This document shows positions 7,950 through 17,266 of a DNA stretch of 64,000 bases, piece by piece. The stretch comes from Sphingomonas caseinilytica (GTDB taxonomy: Bacteria > Pseudomonadota > Alphaproteobacteria > Sphingomonadales > Sphingomonadaceae). Location: assembly GCF_023516455.1 (NCBI RefSeq), contig NZ_JAMGBA010000002.1:830501-894500 (forward strand), given 5' to 3'. The notes beneath the pieces were generated by a model, which saw nothing but the letters and a program-made list of their open reading frames with translations, was not told the DNA's origin and did not search any database. Numbering within the stretch: the stretch's first letter is position 1; the number at the start of each line of letters is the position of its first letter. A program made the translations under genes and the position numbers.

Positions 7950-9033
7950 GGCAATTCCCTTCGACTGGAATGTTGGTCTGGCGCAGTTCGGCTGCAAGTA
8001 CCTCGACGAGCTTGCCTGCCGGCATTGACCGGAATCGCGGCGCACCTTCTCCGGCCCACTGTGCGCCAAAGCCATATTCGCCGCGAGCCTTGGCCGCCGA
8101 GTTCAACGCCTTTCCGAGATCGTACGCGATCGGATAGGCGGGGATTTCGCTGTCCGCGATGTTTTGACCAAGCGCGGTGAATCGGTTGGCGAGACAGCGC
8201 GCCGGACGCCCGGAAATAGCACGCGTCATCACGGTTTTATGCGCCGCAGGGCTGACCAAAGCCGCCCGGAAGGCTTGATCCGCCGCGCTCTCATCGCAGG
8301 CGATGAATGCGGTCCCCAGCTGCGCCGCGCAGGCTCCGACTTCGAGGGCGCGAGCAATGCCGGCGCCGTCCATGATTCCTCCCGCCGCGATTACCGGGAT
8401 ATCGAGCTCGCCGAGAATCAAGTGGACAAGATCCAGTGCAGGCAGCCGTTCGTCTTTCGCGTCGGGATCCAACATCCCGCGGTGCCCGCCGGCCTCCCAT
8501 CCTTGCGCGACGATGGCGTCGGCGCCGGCGTCCGCTGCCGCGCGGGCTTCGGCAACACTTGTCGCAGTGGCCAACAGGATGATCCCCGCGTCCCGGAGTG
8601 AATGGCACCACTCGCGGCGCGGCAGTCCAAAGTGAAAGCTGACGACCACCGGCCGAACCTTGATGAGAAGGCTGAACATCTCCTCATCCCCGACGAAGCT
8701 GCGATAGATCTCCGTGAGCTTGGCAGGGGGCAGCGCGCCAAACTCCGCGAACCGGGGCCGGAAGCGCTCGATCCAGCGACTTTCGATCTCCGCGTTGGCT
8801 TGAGCCGGCCGGTGACAGAACAAATTGACGTTGAAGGGTAGCGCGGTCCGCTCGCGCACCTCGGCGATCATTACCTCCGCTCCGGCCGCGTCGGTTGCGC
8901 CGACAGCAATCGATCCAAGTCCGCCTGCCTCGCTGACCGCTGCCGCCATTGCCGGCGTGGAGACGCCCGCCATCGGGGCCTGGATGATCGGTAGGGCTAT
9001 GCCGATCCGGTCGAGAAGACGGGAGTGAGCCAT
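7942..9033 (-). CDS. Nitronate monooxygenase / 2-nitropropane dioxygenase family flavoprotein
   Basis: A 363-residue TIM-barrel protein. I use the ATG at 9033 ([23 protein letters not shown]), where the family's usual N terminus begins. [10 protein letters not shown] binds the flavin phosphate region, [11 protein letters not shown] contains the catalytic histidine (H184), and [10 protein letters not shown] and QLGTAF complete the FMN site. This is the class I NMO pattern, which oxidises alkyl nitronates such as propionate-3-nitronate using FMN and oxygen. It leads a two-gene unit with msrB and is divergent from the TIR-domain gene across about 80 bases. Confidence 0.9.
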   Translation of the reverse strand: MAHSRLLDRIGIALPIIQAPMAGVSTPAMAAAVSEAGGLGSIAVGATDAAGAEVMIAEVRERTALPFNVNLFCHRPAQANAEIESRWIERFRPRFAEFGALPPAKLTEIYRSFVGDEEMFSLLIKVRPVVVSFHFGLPRREWCHSLRDAGIILLATATSVAEARAAADAGADAIVAQGWEAGGHRGMLDPDAKDERLPALDLVHLILGELDIPVIAAGGIMDGAGIARALEVGACAAQLGTAFIACDESAADQAFRAALVSPAAHKTVMTRAISGRPARCLANRFTALGQNIADSEIPAYPIAYDLGKALNSAAKARGEYGFGAQWAGEGAPRFRSMPAGKLVEVLAAELRQTNIPVEGNCHE

Positions 9034-9038
9034 TAGTT

Positions 9039-9069
9039 GAGTCCGTTTAGCGCTCCTCGCGGCGGACTC
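9039..9069. promoter_or_regulatory. Inverted repeat in the divergent promoter region
   Basis: GAGTCCG (9039-9045) and CGGACTC (9063-9069) form a perfect 7-base inverted repeat with a 17-base spacer, placed between the divergent nitronate monooxygenase and TIR genes. It could be an operator for either gene or part of a transcript-end structure. No regulator is identified. Confidence 0.3.
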
Positions 9070-9112
9070 GCCAGCATCATCGCTTTTCGCTAGCGTTTCG
9101 CCTTCGCTGGGG

Positions 9113-11044
9113 GTGCGGATGCAGAACGAGCCGTCAGAGCCGTCAGATTCCAAGCGCGCGACGCTGTTCCTCAGCTATTCCCATGCTGACGACGCGAAGG
9201 CCCGGCGTATCGCAACCTTGCTTGAGGAGGCCGGCTATACGGTCTGGTGGGACGCGCTCATCGAAGGTGGCGCGGCTTATGCCCGATCGATCGGATCGGC
9301 ACTGGAAACCGCCGATGCCGTGATCGTCATGTGGTCGGCCAATTCGGTCGAGTCCGACTGGGTTCGCGACGAGGCGGCGCTAGGCCGCGACCGGCAATGC
9401 CTGATCCCGATTTCCCTCGACGGGGCGCGTCCGCCGCTCGGCTTCCGCCAATATCAGGTGATCAAGTTCCGCAGCTGGCGCGGCCGCCGCGATTCACCTC
9501 AGTTCGAGGCATTGGAGCGTGCGATTTCCTCCTGTTCGGGGGCGCCCGCTCCGGCCGTTCGGACCCGCCAACGTGGGGTGTCGCGCCGCGCCGCTCTGAT
9601 CGGAGGGGCAGGCGCAGCGGCGGCCATCGTCGGCGGCGGCGCTTACCTCGCCATCGATCGCGGGCTGTTCGGCGGCAAGGCTGACGAATCCAGCATCGCG
9701 GTGCTGCCGTTCAAGAATTTGAGCGGCGACAGTTCGCAGGAATATTTCGCGGAAGGCCTGACCGAGGAAATTCGAGCCGCGCTGATCCAGCTGGACGAAT
9801 TGAGGGTAATGGCGGCGGCATCGTCGGAACGGGCAGGCGAGGATGAAGACGATCTTCAGGCGGTCGCGAAGAAGCTGGGGGTCGGCTATCTGCTGGGAGG
9901 GTCCGTTCGCAAATCGGGCGACCTGTTCCGGATTTCGACCGAACTGACCGACGGCAAGACTGGCTTCAGCATGTGGTCGACGACCGTCGATCGACGGCTA
10001 AACGACATTTTGGCGCTGCAGGGCGAGATTGCGCACATGGTCGCGGAGGCGCTGTCGATCCAGATCGCGACCGACGAGCCGGTGCCGGGCGGCACGAAGA
10101 ATGCCGAAGCCTATGATCATTATCTGCAGGGCAAGTCCCTCTATCATCTGGCAAAGGACGAGGAGAGCGATCGCCAGGCGCTTGCCAATTACGATGTCGC
10201 GATCGCGGCAGATCCAGATTTCGCGATGGCCCATGCCGCCCGTTCACGGGTGCTCGCGTCCATCGCCGCCGAATATGGCAAGGCGAACGAATTGAAGCCG
10301 CTTTATGCGGAGTCGACCGCGGCCGCGCGGCGTGCGGTCGAATTGGCACCCAATCTTGCCGACGCCCAGCTGGCGCTCGGCTTCGTGCTTTTCACCGGTC
10401 ACCTGGACGTCAAGGGTGCGCGCCCCTCCTATGAGCGGGCTTACCAGCTTGGCCGCGGCAACGCGGACATCATCCTTCTCTATGCCCTTTATTGTTCGCG
10501 AGCCGGCCTTCCAGACCAGGCGCATGCCGCCATCGAACGGGCGCTCGTTCTCGATCCGCTGAACGCGCGAGTTCACCGCGCCGCCGGCTCAATCGATTAT
10601 GCCGCACGGCTCTACGCCGACGCCTTGCCGCCGCTCCACCGGGCGCTGGAGCTCAATCCCAAGATCAGCAACGCCCACGCCTTTCTCGGCTACTGCCTGA
10701 TGCAACTTGGAAAACTGAAGGAAGCCCGCGCGGAGTTTGATGCGGAGCCAACCAACTTCTTCCGCCTGTCGGGCCTTGCGATCGTCGATCACAAGCTGGG
10801 CGATAAGGCCGAGGCCGACAAGGCGATGGCCGATCTCGTCAAGGAAATGGGCGACGCATCGCTTTACCAACAGGCGCAGGTCCTTGCCCAATGGGGAAGT
10901 GCCGACGAAGCGGTCGCCAGGCTCGAGCGAGCGAGGCAGGTCGGCGACTCGGGGCTCATCTATCTTGCGACGGACCCCTTGCTCGATCCGATCCGAAAGC
11001 ATGTCGGATTTTCCAAGCTTATCAGGGAGTTGAACCTCAACTGA
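9113..11044 (+). CDS. TIR domain - membrane segment - TolB/FlgO-like - TPR protein
   Basis: A 643-residue protein of three parts. Residues about 16-140 are a TIR domain: LFLSYSHADD, a BB-loop-like region near WWDALIEGG, and SDWVRDE, whose E87 aligns with the catalytic glutamate of NAD-cleaving TIR enzymes such as SARM1. Residues about 158-182 (SRRAALIGGAGAAAAIVGGG onward) form one hydrophobic helix. Residues about 194-330 match the TolB/FlgO-like domain (IAVLPFKNLSGDSSQEYFAE, then EEI and GGSVRKSGD) found with adenylate cyclases and CadC-like regulators, and about 335-640 contain TPR-type repeats. An ATG two codons in (9119) is an alternative start. Function unknown: NAD-based signalling, defence or stress sensing are possibilities. 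A small repeat protein gene follows 71 bases later. Confidence 0.88.
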   Translation: MRMQNEPSEPSDSKRATLFLSYSHADDAKARRIATLLEEAGYTVWWDALIEGGAAYARSIGSALETADAVIVMWSANSVESDWVRDEAALGRDRQCLIPISLDGARPPLGFRQYQVIKFRSWRGRRDSPQFEALERAISSCSGAPAPAVRTRQRGVSRRAALIGGAGAAAAIVGGGAYLAIDRGLFGGKADESSIAVLPFKNLSGDSSQEYFAEGLTEEIRAALIQLDELRVMAAASSERAGEDEDDLQAVAKKLGVGYLLGGSVRKSGDLFRISTELTDGKTGFSMWSTTVDRRLNDILALQGEIAHMVAEALSIQIATDEPVPGGTKNAEAYDHYLQGKSLYHLAKDEESDRQALANYDVAIAADPDFAMAHAARSRVLASIAAEYGKANELKPLYAESTAAARRAVELAPNLADAQLALGFVLFTGHLDVKGARPSYERAYQLGRGNADIILLYALYCSRAGLPDQAHAAIERALVLDPLNARVHRAAGSIDYAARLYADALPPLHRALELNPKISNAHAFLGYCLMQLGKLKEARAEFDAEPTNFFRLSGLAIVDHKLGDKAEADKAMADLVKEMGDASLYQQAQVLAQWGSADEAVARLERARQVGDSGLIYLATDPLLDPIRKHVGFSKLIRELNLN

Positions 11045-11115
11045 GGTCGCAGGCTATCGTTAACCAAGCTTCCATGCGACAATCGGGCATCCCAAGCGAG
11101 GGAAGGAAGACTAGG

Positions 11116-11262
11116 ATGGCCAAGCAGCAACGCGGGTCCACTCCCACTGGCGATGGCGAACAGGCACTTGCCCCGTCATCGAGCAGTGGCGATACCCGTA
11201 GCCCCAGGACGTCGAGCGGCGATACGCGCAGTCCCAGGACATCAAGCGGCGATACCCGCTAA
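11116..11262 (+). CDS. 48-residue protein with tandem SSGDTRSPRT decapeptides
   Basis: The ATG at 11116 has a good ribosome binding site (GGAAGGA at 11101-11107). The product is hydrophilic, has no signal peptide or membrane segment, and from residue 23 to its end consists of SSGDTRSPRT, SSGDTRSPRT and SSGDTR. The units differ in DNA at eight bases between copies one and two, in six codons, all silent, and copies two and three also differ only silently. That pattern indicates selection on the peptide and supports a real gene. I do not recognise it. It lies 71 bases after the TIR-TPR gene on the same strand, so it may belong to that system. Serine/threonine/arginine-rich repeats could be a binding or modification site; this is speculation. 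Confidence 0.75.
   Translation: MAKQQRGSTPTGDGEQALAPSSSSGDTRSPRTSSGDTRSPRTSSGDTR
11182..11259 (+). repeat. 30-base tandem repeat, 2.6 copies, in-frame
   Basis: Units begin at 11182, 11212 and 11242; the last stops after 18 bases at the stop codon. Each full unit encodes SSGDTRSPRT. Divergence between units is confined to synonymous positions, so the duplication is not recent. Confidence 0.9.
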
Positions 11263-11293
11263 GTAGACTAGTCCATTTGCCGAATTCCTGACT

Positions 11294-11314
11294 CGCCCGG
11301 CTCCAGGCCGGGCG
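11294..11314. terminator. GC-rich hairpin between convergent genes
   Basis: CGCCCGGC (11294-11301) pairs perfectly with GCCGGGCG (11307-11314) around a five-base loop. It lies between the repeat-protein gene and the convergent glpK gene, where a bidirectional terminator is expected. There is no T-tract on either side, so it may depend on Rho or only stabilise the transcript ends. Confidence 0.45.
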
Positions 11315-11328
11315 GGGCCGTTCGTCGT

Positions 11329-12791
<1,463 letters not shown>

Positions 12792-12795
<4 letters not shown>

Positions 12796-13091
12796 TCGCC
12801 GCGGCGCATCCGCTGCTCGACCATGTCGAATACCGCTGCGTGAAGCGGATTCTTGAATTCAATCCCCGCTACCCATTCGTCCACCCAGCAGACCTTACCC
12901 TGAATCGCTTCAAGGCCCGGGAAGGTGACCCAGATCAAGTCGTCCACTTTCACGCGGACTGGCAGTTCGACCCTGCAGCCCTGCGGCGAAATGTCGACGA
13001 CGTTGACTTTCCAGCGATGCTCGCCGGTGCGGCGGAAATCGATATCCGCCTGCAATGGGATGCGTTCTGCCTTGCGTCCATGACTCTGCAT
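12792..13091 (-). CDS. PilZ-domain protein (predicted c-di-GMP binding)
   Basis: A 99-residue single-domain protein. I choose the ATG at 13091, preceded by GGGGGA at good spacing; a GTG ten codons upstream is the alternative. Both PilZ nucleotide-binding signatures are present: RKAER (R6xxxR10) and DISPQG (DxSxxG, residues 33-38), so c-di-GMP binding is likely. It has no other domain and would act by interacting with a partner. The stop overlaps the GTG start of glpK, an unusual pairing of a second-messenger receptor with a metabolic kinase. Confidence 0.9.
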
Positions 13092-13158
13092 GGTTGTCCC
13101 CCGCGATTTGGCTCGGCCCACAGTAGCCCCCCGACGCTTCCCGCGCTAGCTTGCTGCG

Positions 13159-13686
13159 ATGTCACTATTCGAAATGGATGGAATTTCACCGACGCTGGGC
13201 CAGGGTGCCTGGGTCGCACCGTCGGCCGATCTCATTGGCGACGTTCGTCTGGGAGCACGGGCCAGTGTCTGGTTCGGCTCGATTATTCGGGCGGACAACA
13301 CACCCATTTTGCTGGGCGAGGAAAGCAATTTCCAGGATGGCGCCGTCGGCCATTCCGACCCTGGTGCGCCGCTGACCATCGGAGCGCGGGTCACCGTCGG
13401 TCATCAGGCGATCCTTCACGGGTGCACGATTGAGGATGAGGCGCTGGTCGGGATGGGTGCCCGAATCCTCAATGGGGCGGTGATCGGGGCGCAATGTATC
13501 GTCGGCGCCGGGGCACTGGTGACGGAGGGCAAGCGTTTCGAACCCCGAAGTCTCATCGTGGGATCGCCGGCACGGGCCGTTCGTCAGCTCAGCGATGAAC
13601 AGGTCGAGCTGCTTCGGTTGTCGGCCGCGCACTATGCGGAGAAGGCCGCACGCTATGCCAATGGACTGCGGGCCATCGATCCGTAG
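13159..13686 (+). CDS. Gamma carbonic anhydrase family protein (YrdA/PaaY-like)
   Basis: A 175-residue left-handed beta-helix protein built of hexapeptide repeats. The three metal-binding histidines of gamma carbonic anhydrases are present: H65 in AVGHSD, and H82 and H87 in VGHQAILHGC. GSIIRADNTPI and NFQDGAV supply the conserved arginine, aspartate and glutamine of the active site. Family members hydrate CO2 or act as thioesterase-like or scaffold proteins, so the activity is not certain. It is divergent from the PilZ-glpK unit. Confidence 0.92.
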   Translation: MSLFEMDGISPTLGQGAWVAPSADLIGDVRLGARASVWFGSIIRADNTPILLGEESNFQDGAVGHSDPGAPLTIGARVTVGHQAILHGCTIEDEALVGMGARILNGAVIGAQCIVGAGALVTEGKRFEPRSLIVGSPARAVRQLSDEQVELLRLSAAHYAEKAARYANGLRAIDP

Positions 13687-13848
13687 CCATCGAAAGCGAT
13701 GCAAATCGGTACCGGTCGACGCGCGTTAAGCATCGGCTCAGCCCGGAAATGCTTGTCTCGGCACTGGTTTATCGCCAATAGCGCCCTACATGGCGCCGGT
13801 CGTGGGGACAGACGGGCTGCTTATCCAGCAACAGCAGGGTGGGGGAGA

Positions 13849-15144
13849 ATGACGGCATTGCGCCGCATGACGATTGGAGGATTTGGCGGCATGGCCGCCG
13901 CGCTCGCGCTCGCCTTGGCGGCGCCTGTTGGCGCGCAAAGCACGGATGCCCCAATCGATGTGACCGCGGCGCCGCCGCCATCGGCCGAAACGATCGGCCC
14001 GTCCCAGCTTCGCGACTTCAACCTCCAGGGAACGGTCACCCGGCCTGCGGACCGGCCGGCGGCAACCGCTGCGCAGCCGGTGGATACGGCGACCGCGCAA
14101 CCGCGCCGCGGTGAGGCCGTGCCCGCCGAGGCAGCGGCTCCTTCTCCAGCGCCCGGCCGCAATCTGGCGCAACGCGCGGCCCCCGTCACCGTCAGTGGCA
14201 GAACGGCTTTGCCGGCAGGTGTTGCCGCCAACGGGCGTCCCCTGACGCCGTCGTTACCGCTTGAAGTGACGACTGATCCTGCTCCGCAACCCGATGCGAT
14301 CGATCCCGGCCTTGCCCCCACTGCGTCGAATACGGGCGGCGGGCTTATTTCATGGCCCTGGCTGGCGGCGCTTGTCGCGCTGATCGGCGGAGGCGCGTTC
14401 CTGTTCTGGAGCCGCCGCGATCGTGATCGCCGTCATGGAGATCCGGGCCGCATGGCCTTTGCCGGTCTCGCTCCGGACATTGCCGAACCGGACCTTCCGC
14501 GGGCTCAACCTCGGCCAGATCCGGTCCCCTCCCGGGGAGGTGCATCGGCTGGTCCACGAGCTGATCCCGTACCTCCGGCAGGAACGGCTCGTCCATCGCC
14601 TGCGCCGAAGCCCGCCGGCGATGGGACCATCGTGGCAAGCAAGCTGAAGCCGCAGCTCAATGTCGAATTCGTGCCCGATCGCGTGGTCATCACCGAGAAA
14701 GAGGTGATGCTCATGTTCGAAATCGTCATTGCGAACGTCGGCTCCGCCCCCGCTCGCGAGGTGCTTGTCGAGGGGCATTTGTTCACCGCGCATGTCGGGC
14801 AGGATCGGGAGATCGCGACCTTCTTCCAGAATCCGACCGCAAGCGACGACCGCATGACGTTGATCGCGCCGCTTGGCCGCGTTTCGCTGAAGAGCGTTGC
14901 GCGCCTTCCGCTCGATGAGATTCACCAATTCGAGGCGGGCGGACGGAAGCTGTTCGTGCCGCTGATCGGCTTCAACATCCTCTATCGCTTCGGCGGAACC
15001 GAAGGGCAGGCGTCGGCCAGCTTCCTGGTGGGCCGTGGCAATGTAGAAGATGAGAAGCTGGCCCCGTTCCGAATCGACCAGGGTCCGAAGATCTTCCGCG
15101 GCCTCAGCTCACGCCCGCACAGCATCGGAATGCAGAACGCCTAA
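13849..15144 (+). CDS. Conserved single-pass membrane protein of unknown function
   Basis: About 431 residues. I start at the ATG at 13849 because it opens a signal peptide (GGFGGMAAALALALAAPVGA); GGGGGAG just before it is too close for an ideal site, and an ATG six codons later is possible. A long Pro/Ala-rich linker of roughly 150 residues follows, then a transmembrane helix (WPWLAALVALIGGGAFLFW) with a basic RRDRDRR stop-transfer sequence, a second low-complexity stretch, and a conserved folded domain from about residue 275 (LKPQLNVEFVPDRVVITEKE). The topology predicts the linker outside and the folded domain in the cytoplasm. I do not recognise the domain. It stands alone on the plus strand. 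Confidence 0.75.
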   Translation: MTALRRMTIGGFGGMAAALALALAAPVGAQSTDAPIDVTAAPPPSAETIGPSQLRDFNLQGTVTRPADRPAATAAQPVDTATAQPRRGEAVPAEAAAPSPAPGRNLAQRAAPVTVSGRTALPAGVAANGRPLTPSLPLEVTTDPAPQPDAIDPGLAPTASNTGGGLISWPWLAALVALIGGGAFLFWSRRDRDRRHGDPGRMAFAGLAPDIAEPDLPRAQPRPDPVPSRGGASAGPRADPVPPAGTARPSPAPKPAGDGTIVASKLKPQLNVEFVPDRVVITEKEVMLMFEIVIANVGSAPAREVLVEGHLFTAHVGQDREIATFFQNPTASDDRMTLIAPLGRVSLKSVARLPLDEIHQFEAGGRKLFVPLIGFNILYRFGGTEGQASASFLVGRGNVEDEKLAPFRIDQGPKIFRGLSSRPHSIGMQNA

Positions 15145-15165
15145 TAGCTTCGGATTAGCCCGCAG

Positions 15166-15786
15166 CTAGTCCAGCGGCGGAGCATTATAGCTGTGCCAGG
15201 CGAGAACCGCTGCAGCCCCGCGGTGCGGTCGCCAGTTCTCCGCCATTTCGCGCAGCTGCTTTTCGGTAGGCTTGCCTTCGAGGCCCATCAGCTTGCCGAT
15301 CTCGATCTGGACGGCGAGATCGCCCGCGGGCCAGACGTCGCCGCGCCCTTCCGCGAACAGCAAGTATATTTCGGCCGACCAGCGCCCGATGCCCTTGATC
15401 TTAATGAGTTGCGCGATCGCTTCCTCGTCATCCTCGGGAAGGTGTGCAAGGTCGAGCTCGCCCGACAGCACCAGTCCGGCGAGGCTTCGCAAATAGCCCG
15501 CCTTTTGCCGGGACATTCCCGCCTCCCGCATTTCCTCGTCGCTCGCGGCAAGCATTGTCTTGAGGTCGATCGGCTGTCCGAACTTTGCGGCAAGCTTGTT
15601 CCACATCGACCGGGCGGCGTGGACGCTGACCTGCTGGCCGACGATGGTTCTCAGCAGCGTTTCAACACCCGGCTTGTTGGCTCGAGGTTCGGGATGGCCG
15701 TGCGCCTTGAGCACATTGGCAAAGGCCATTTCGCGCTCGGCGAGTGCGTTGAGGCTTTCGGCCAGCGATTCAGGTGTCCGGACCAT
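15166..15786 (-). CDS. AlkA-type DNA-3-methyladenine glycosylase (HhH-GPD)
   Basis: A 206-residue HhH-GPD glycosylase that removes alkylated bases. The helix-hairpin-helix LIKIKGIGRWSAEIYLLF lies at 127-144, and the catalytic aspartate is D156 in WPAGDLAVQ. IVGQQVSVHAARSMW is the conserved helix of the AlkA group. It lacks the N-terminal beta domain of E. coli AlkA and the iron-sulfur cysteines of Nth/MutY, so it is the short AlkA-like form. Its ATG overlaps the stop of rlmB (TGATG), indicating co-translation. Confidence 0.93.
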   Translation of the reverse strand: MVRTPESLAESLNALAEREMAFANVLKAHGHPEPRANKPGVETLLRTIVGQQVSVHAARSMWNKLAAKFGQPIDLKTMLAASDEEMREAGMSRQKAGYLRSLAGLVLSGELDLAHLPEDDEEAIAQLIKIKGIGRWSAEIYLLFAEGRGDVWPAGDLAVQIEIGKLMGLEGKPTEKQLREMAENWRPHRGAAAVLAWHSYNAPPLD

Positions 15787-16526
15787 CAGGCGACACTAGC
15801 GGCGTAGAGCGCCACCGCTGCCGCATTCGAAACGTTCAAACTTTCCACCTGATCAGAAATAGGTAGGCGGGCCAGGGCGTCGCAATGTTCTCTCGTATTG
15901 GGCCGCATGCCGGGTCCCTCGGCTCCCAGCACCAGTGCAACCCGCTGCGGGCCTAGAGCGTCCTTGAGCTCCGTCTTCGTTTCACCGGCCAAGCCAATCC
16001 GCCAGAACCCCGCCTCCGCGATTTCCTCCAGCGCGCGGGCAAGGTTGACGACGCGGACCCACGGAACCCGCTCCAACGCGCCGGATGCGGCCTTCGCCAA
16101 GGCACCGCTTTCCGGTGGGGCGTGCCGATCCTGGGTGACGATGCCGATGACTCCAAAGGCTGCGGCAGATCTAAGGATCGCACCGACATTATGAGGGTCG
16201 GTCACCTGATCCAGCACGAGAAGGACCGCCTTCTCCGGCGCCTCCGCCAGCACATCGCCAAGCCAGATTTCCTCAAGCGGCTCGACCTCAATGACGACGC
16301 CCTGGTGGGGTGCGTCATGCGGGACCATCCGGCCAAGGTCGGGCGCCTCGGCCATCACGACCGTCAATTCCTTTGGAAACTGCATGAACTGCGCTGCCTC
16401 GCGGGTTGCCCAGGCCTTCAGTACCTTGCGGTCGGGATTATCGAGCGCGGCAGCCACCGCATGCTTGCCCCAGAATCGGGGCCGGTTCGGATTGCCGCCG
16501 GACTTGCCTTTGTTCTTGCGCGCCAT
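15786..16526 (-). CDS. rlmB: 23S rRNA (guanosine-2'-O)-methyltransferase, TrmH/RlmB family
   Basis: A 246-residue SPOUT methyltransferase. An N-terminal substrate-binding part starts with FWGKHAVAAAL, and the catalytic part has LDQVTDPHNVGAILRSAAAFG (motif 1), LVLGAEGPGM (motif 2) and ISDQVESLNVSNAAAVALY (motif 3), which forms the trefoil knot around SAM. RlmB modifies G2251 of 23S rRNA; the choice of RlmB over a TrmH paralogue rests on length and the N-terminal domain. It is the first gene of a unit with the glycosylase. Confidence 0.92.
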   Translation of the reverse strand: MARKNKGKSGGNPNRPRFWGKHAVAAALDNPDRKVLKAWATREAAQFMQFPKELTVVMAEAPDLGRMVPHDAPHQGVVIEVEPLEEIWLGDVLAEAPEKAVLLVLDQVTDPHNVGAILRSAAAFGVIGIVTQDRHAPPESGALAKAASGALERVPWVRVVNLARALEEIAEAGFWRIGLAGETKTELKDALGPQRVALVLGAEGPGMRPNTREHCDALARLPISDQVESLNVSNAAAVALYAASVA

Positions 16527-16550
16527 TGCGCCGCCCTAGCGCAGCTTCTT

Positions 16551-16567
16551 CGTCATTGCGAGGAGCG
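16551..16567. repeat. Half copy of the GTCATTGCGAG intergenic repeat
   Basis: CGTCATTGCGAGGAGCG matches the left arm of the palindromic elements at 31749, 54579 and 60339, but the central CAATCCAG block and the right arm are missing. It lies between the rlmB start and the phoB stop. Confidence 0.7.
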
Positions 16568-16576
16568 CCGCTAGGG

Positions 16577-17266
16577 CTAGTTCAGCCCCTCGGAGTCCAG
16601 CGCATATCCTGCAGATCGCACCGTGCGCACCAGATCGGGCTCACCAAGCGCGAGACGCAGGCGGCGGATGTGGACGTCGACGGTCCTCAATTCGATGTCT
16701 TCGCTATGTGGCCAAACCGTTTCAAGCAGCTGCTGGCGCGAGAAGACCCGGCCGGGGTTCTCGAGGAAATGGCGCAGCAGACGATATTCCGTTGGTCCAA
16801 GCTGGATTGGCTCGCCGTTCCGCCGAACTCGATGGGCGACCAGGTCCATGTCGAGCCCGGCATAGGACAGGGCCTCGGCGGCCAGGGCCGGACGAACCCG
16901 GCGCAGGACTGCCCCGGCGCGCGCCACAAGCTCCTTGGGGCTGAACGGCTTGGTCATATAATCGTCGGCGCCGGTATCGAGGCCGCGGATCCGGTCGTCT
17001 TCCTCGCCCCGCGCTGTCAGCATGATGATCGGCACATTGGCCGTGGTCTGGCGCCGGCGAAGGCGGCGGCAAACCTCGATCCCGCTGATCCCCTCGATCA
17101 TCCAGTCGAGGAGGACGAGGTCGGGCTTCACCTCCTCGGCCAGGATCAAGGCTTCCTCGCCGTCGCCGGTACGAGTCACCGCATATCCGGCCCGGTCGAA
17201 GTGGAAGCTGACCAGCTCGGCCAGCGCCCGGTCGTCCTCAACCAGCAGGAGCCGCTTGGGCAACAT
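16577..17266 (-). CDS. phoB: Phosphate regulon response regulator PhoB
   Basis: A 229-residue OmpR-family regulator. The receiver domain (1-120) has the acidic pair E10/D11, the phosphoacceptor D54 in LVLLDWMIEG and the conserved K in YMTKPFSPKE. The winged-helix domain has PIQLGPTEYRLLRHFLENPG and RTVDVHIRRLRLAL, both characteristic of PhoB. When phosphorylated by PhoR it binds Pho boxes such as the one before pstS. Its ATG overlaps the phoU stop (TGATG), so it is the last gene of the pstSCAB-phoU-phoB unit and is presumably autoregulated. Confidence 0.97.
   Translation of the reverse strand: MLPKRLLLVEDDRALAELVSFHFDRAGYAVTRTGDGEEALILAEEVKPDLVLLDWMIEGISGIEVCRRLRRRQTTANVPIIMLTARGEEDDRIRGLDTGADDYMTKPFSPKELVARAGAVLRRVRPALAAEALSYAGLDMDLVAHRVRRNGEPIQLGPTEYRLLRHFLENPGRVFSRQQLLETVWPHSEDIELRTVDVHIRRLRLALGEPDLVRTVRSAGYALDSEGLN

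Noticed and set aside
11182-11259. Tandem 30-base units considered as a CRISPR array
   Set aside because: The units are contiguous with no spacers, in frame, and differ only at silent positions, so they are coding.
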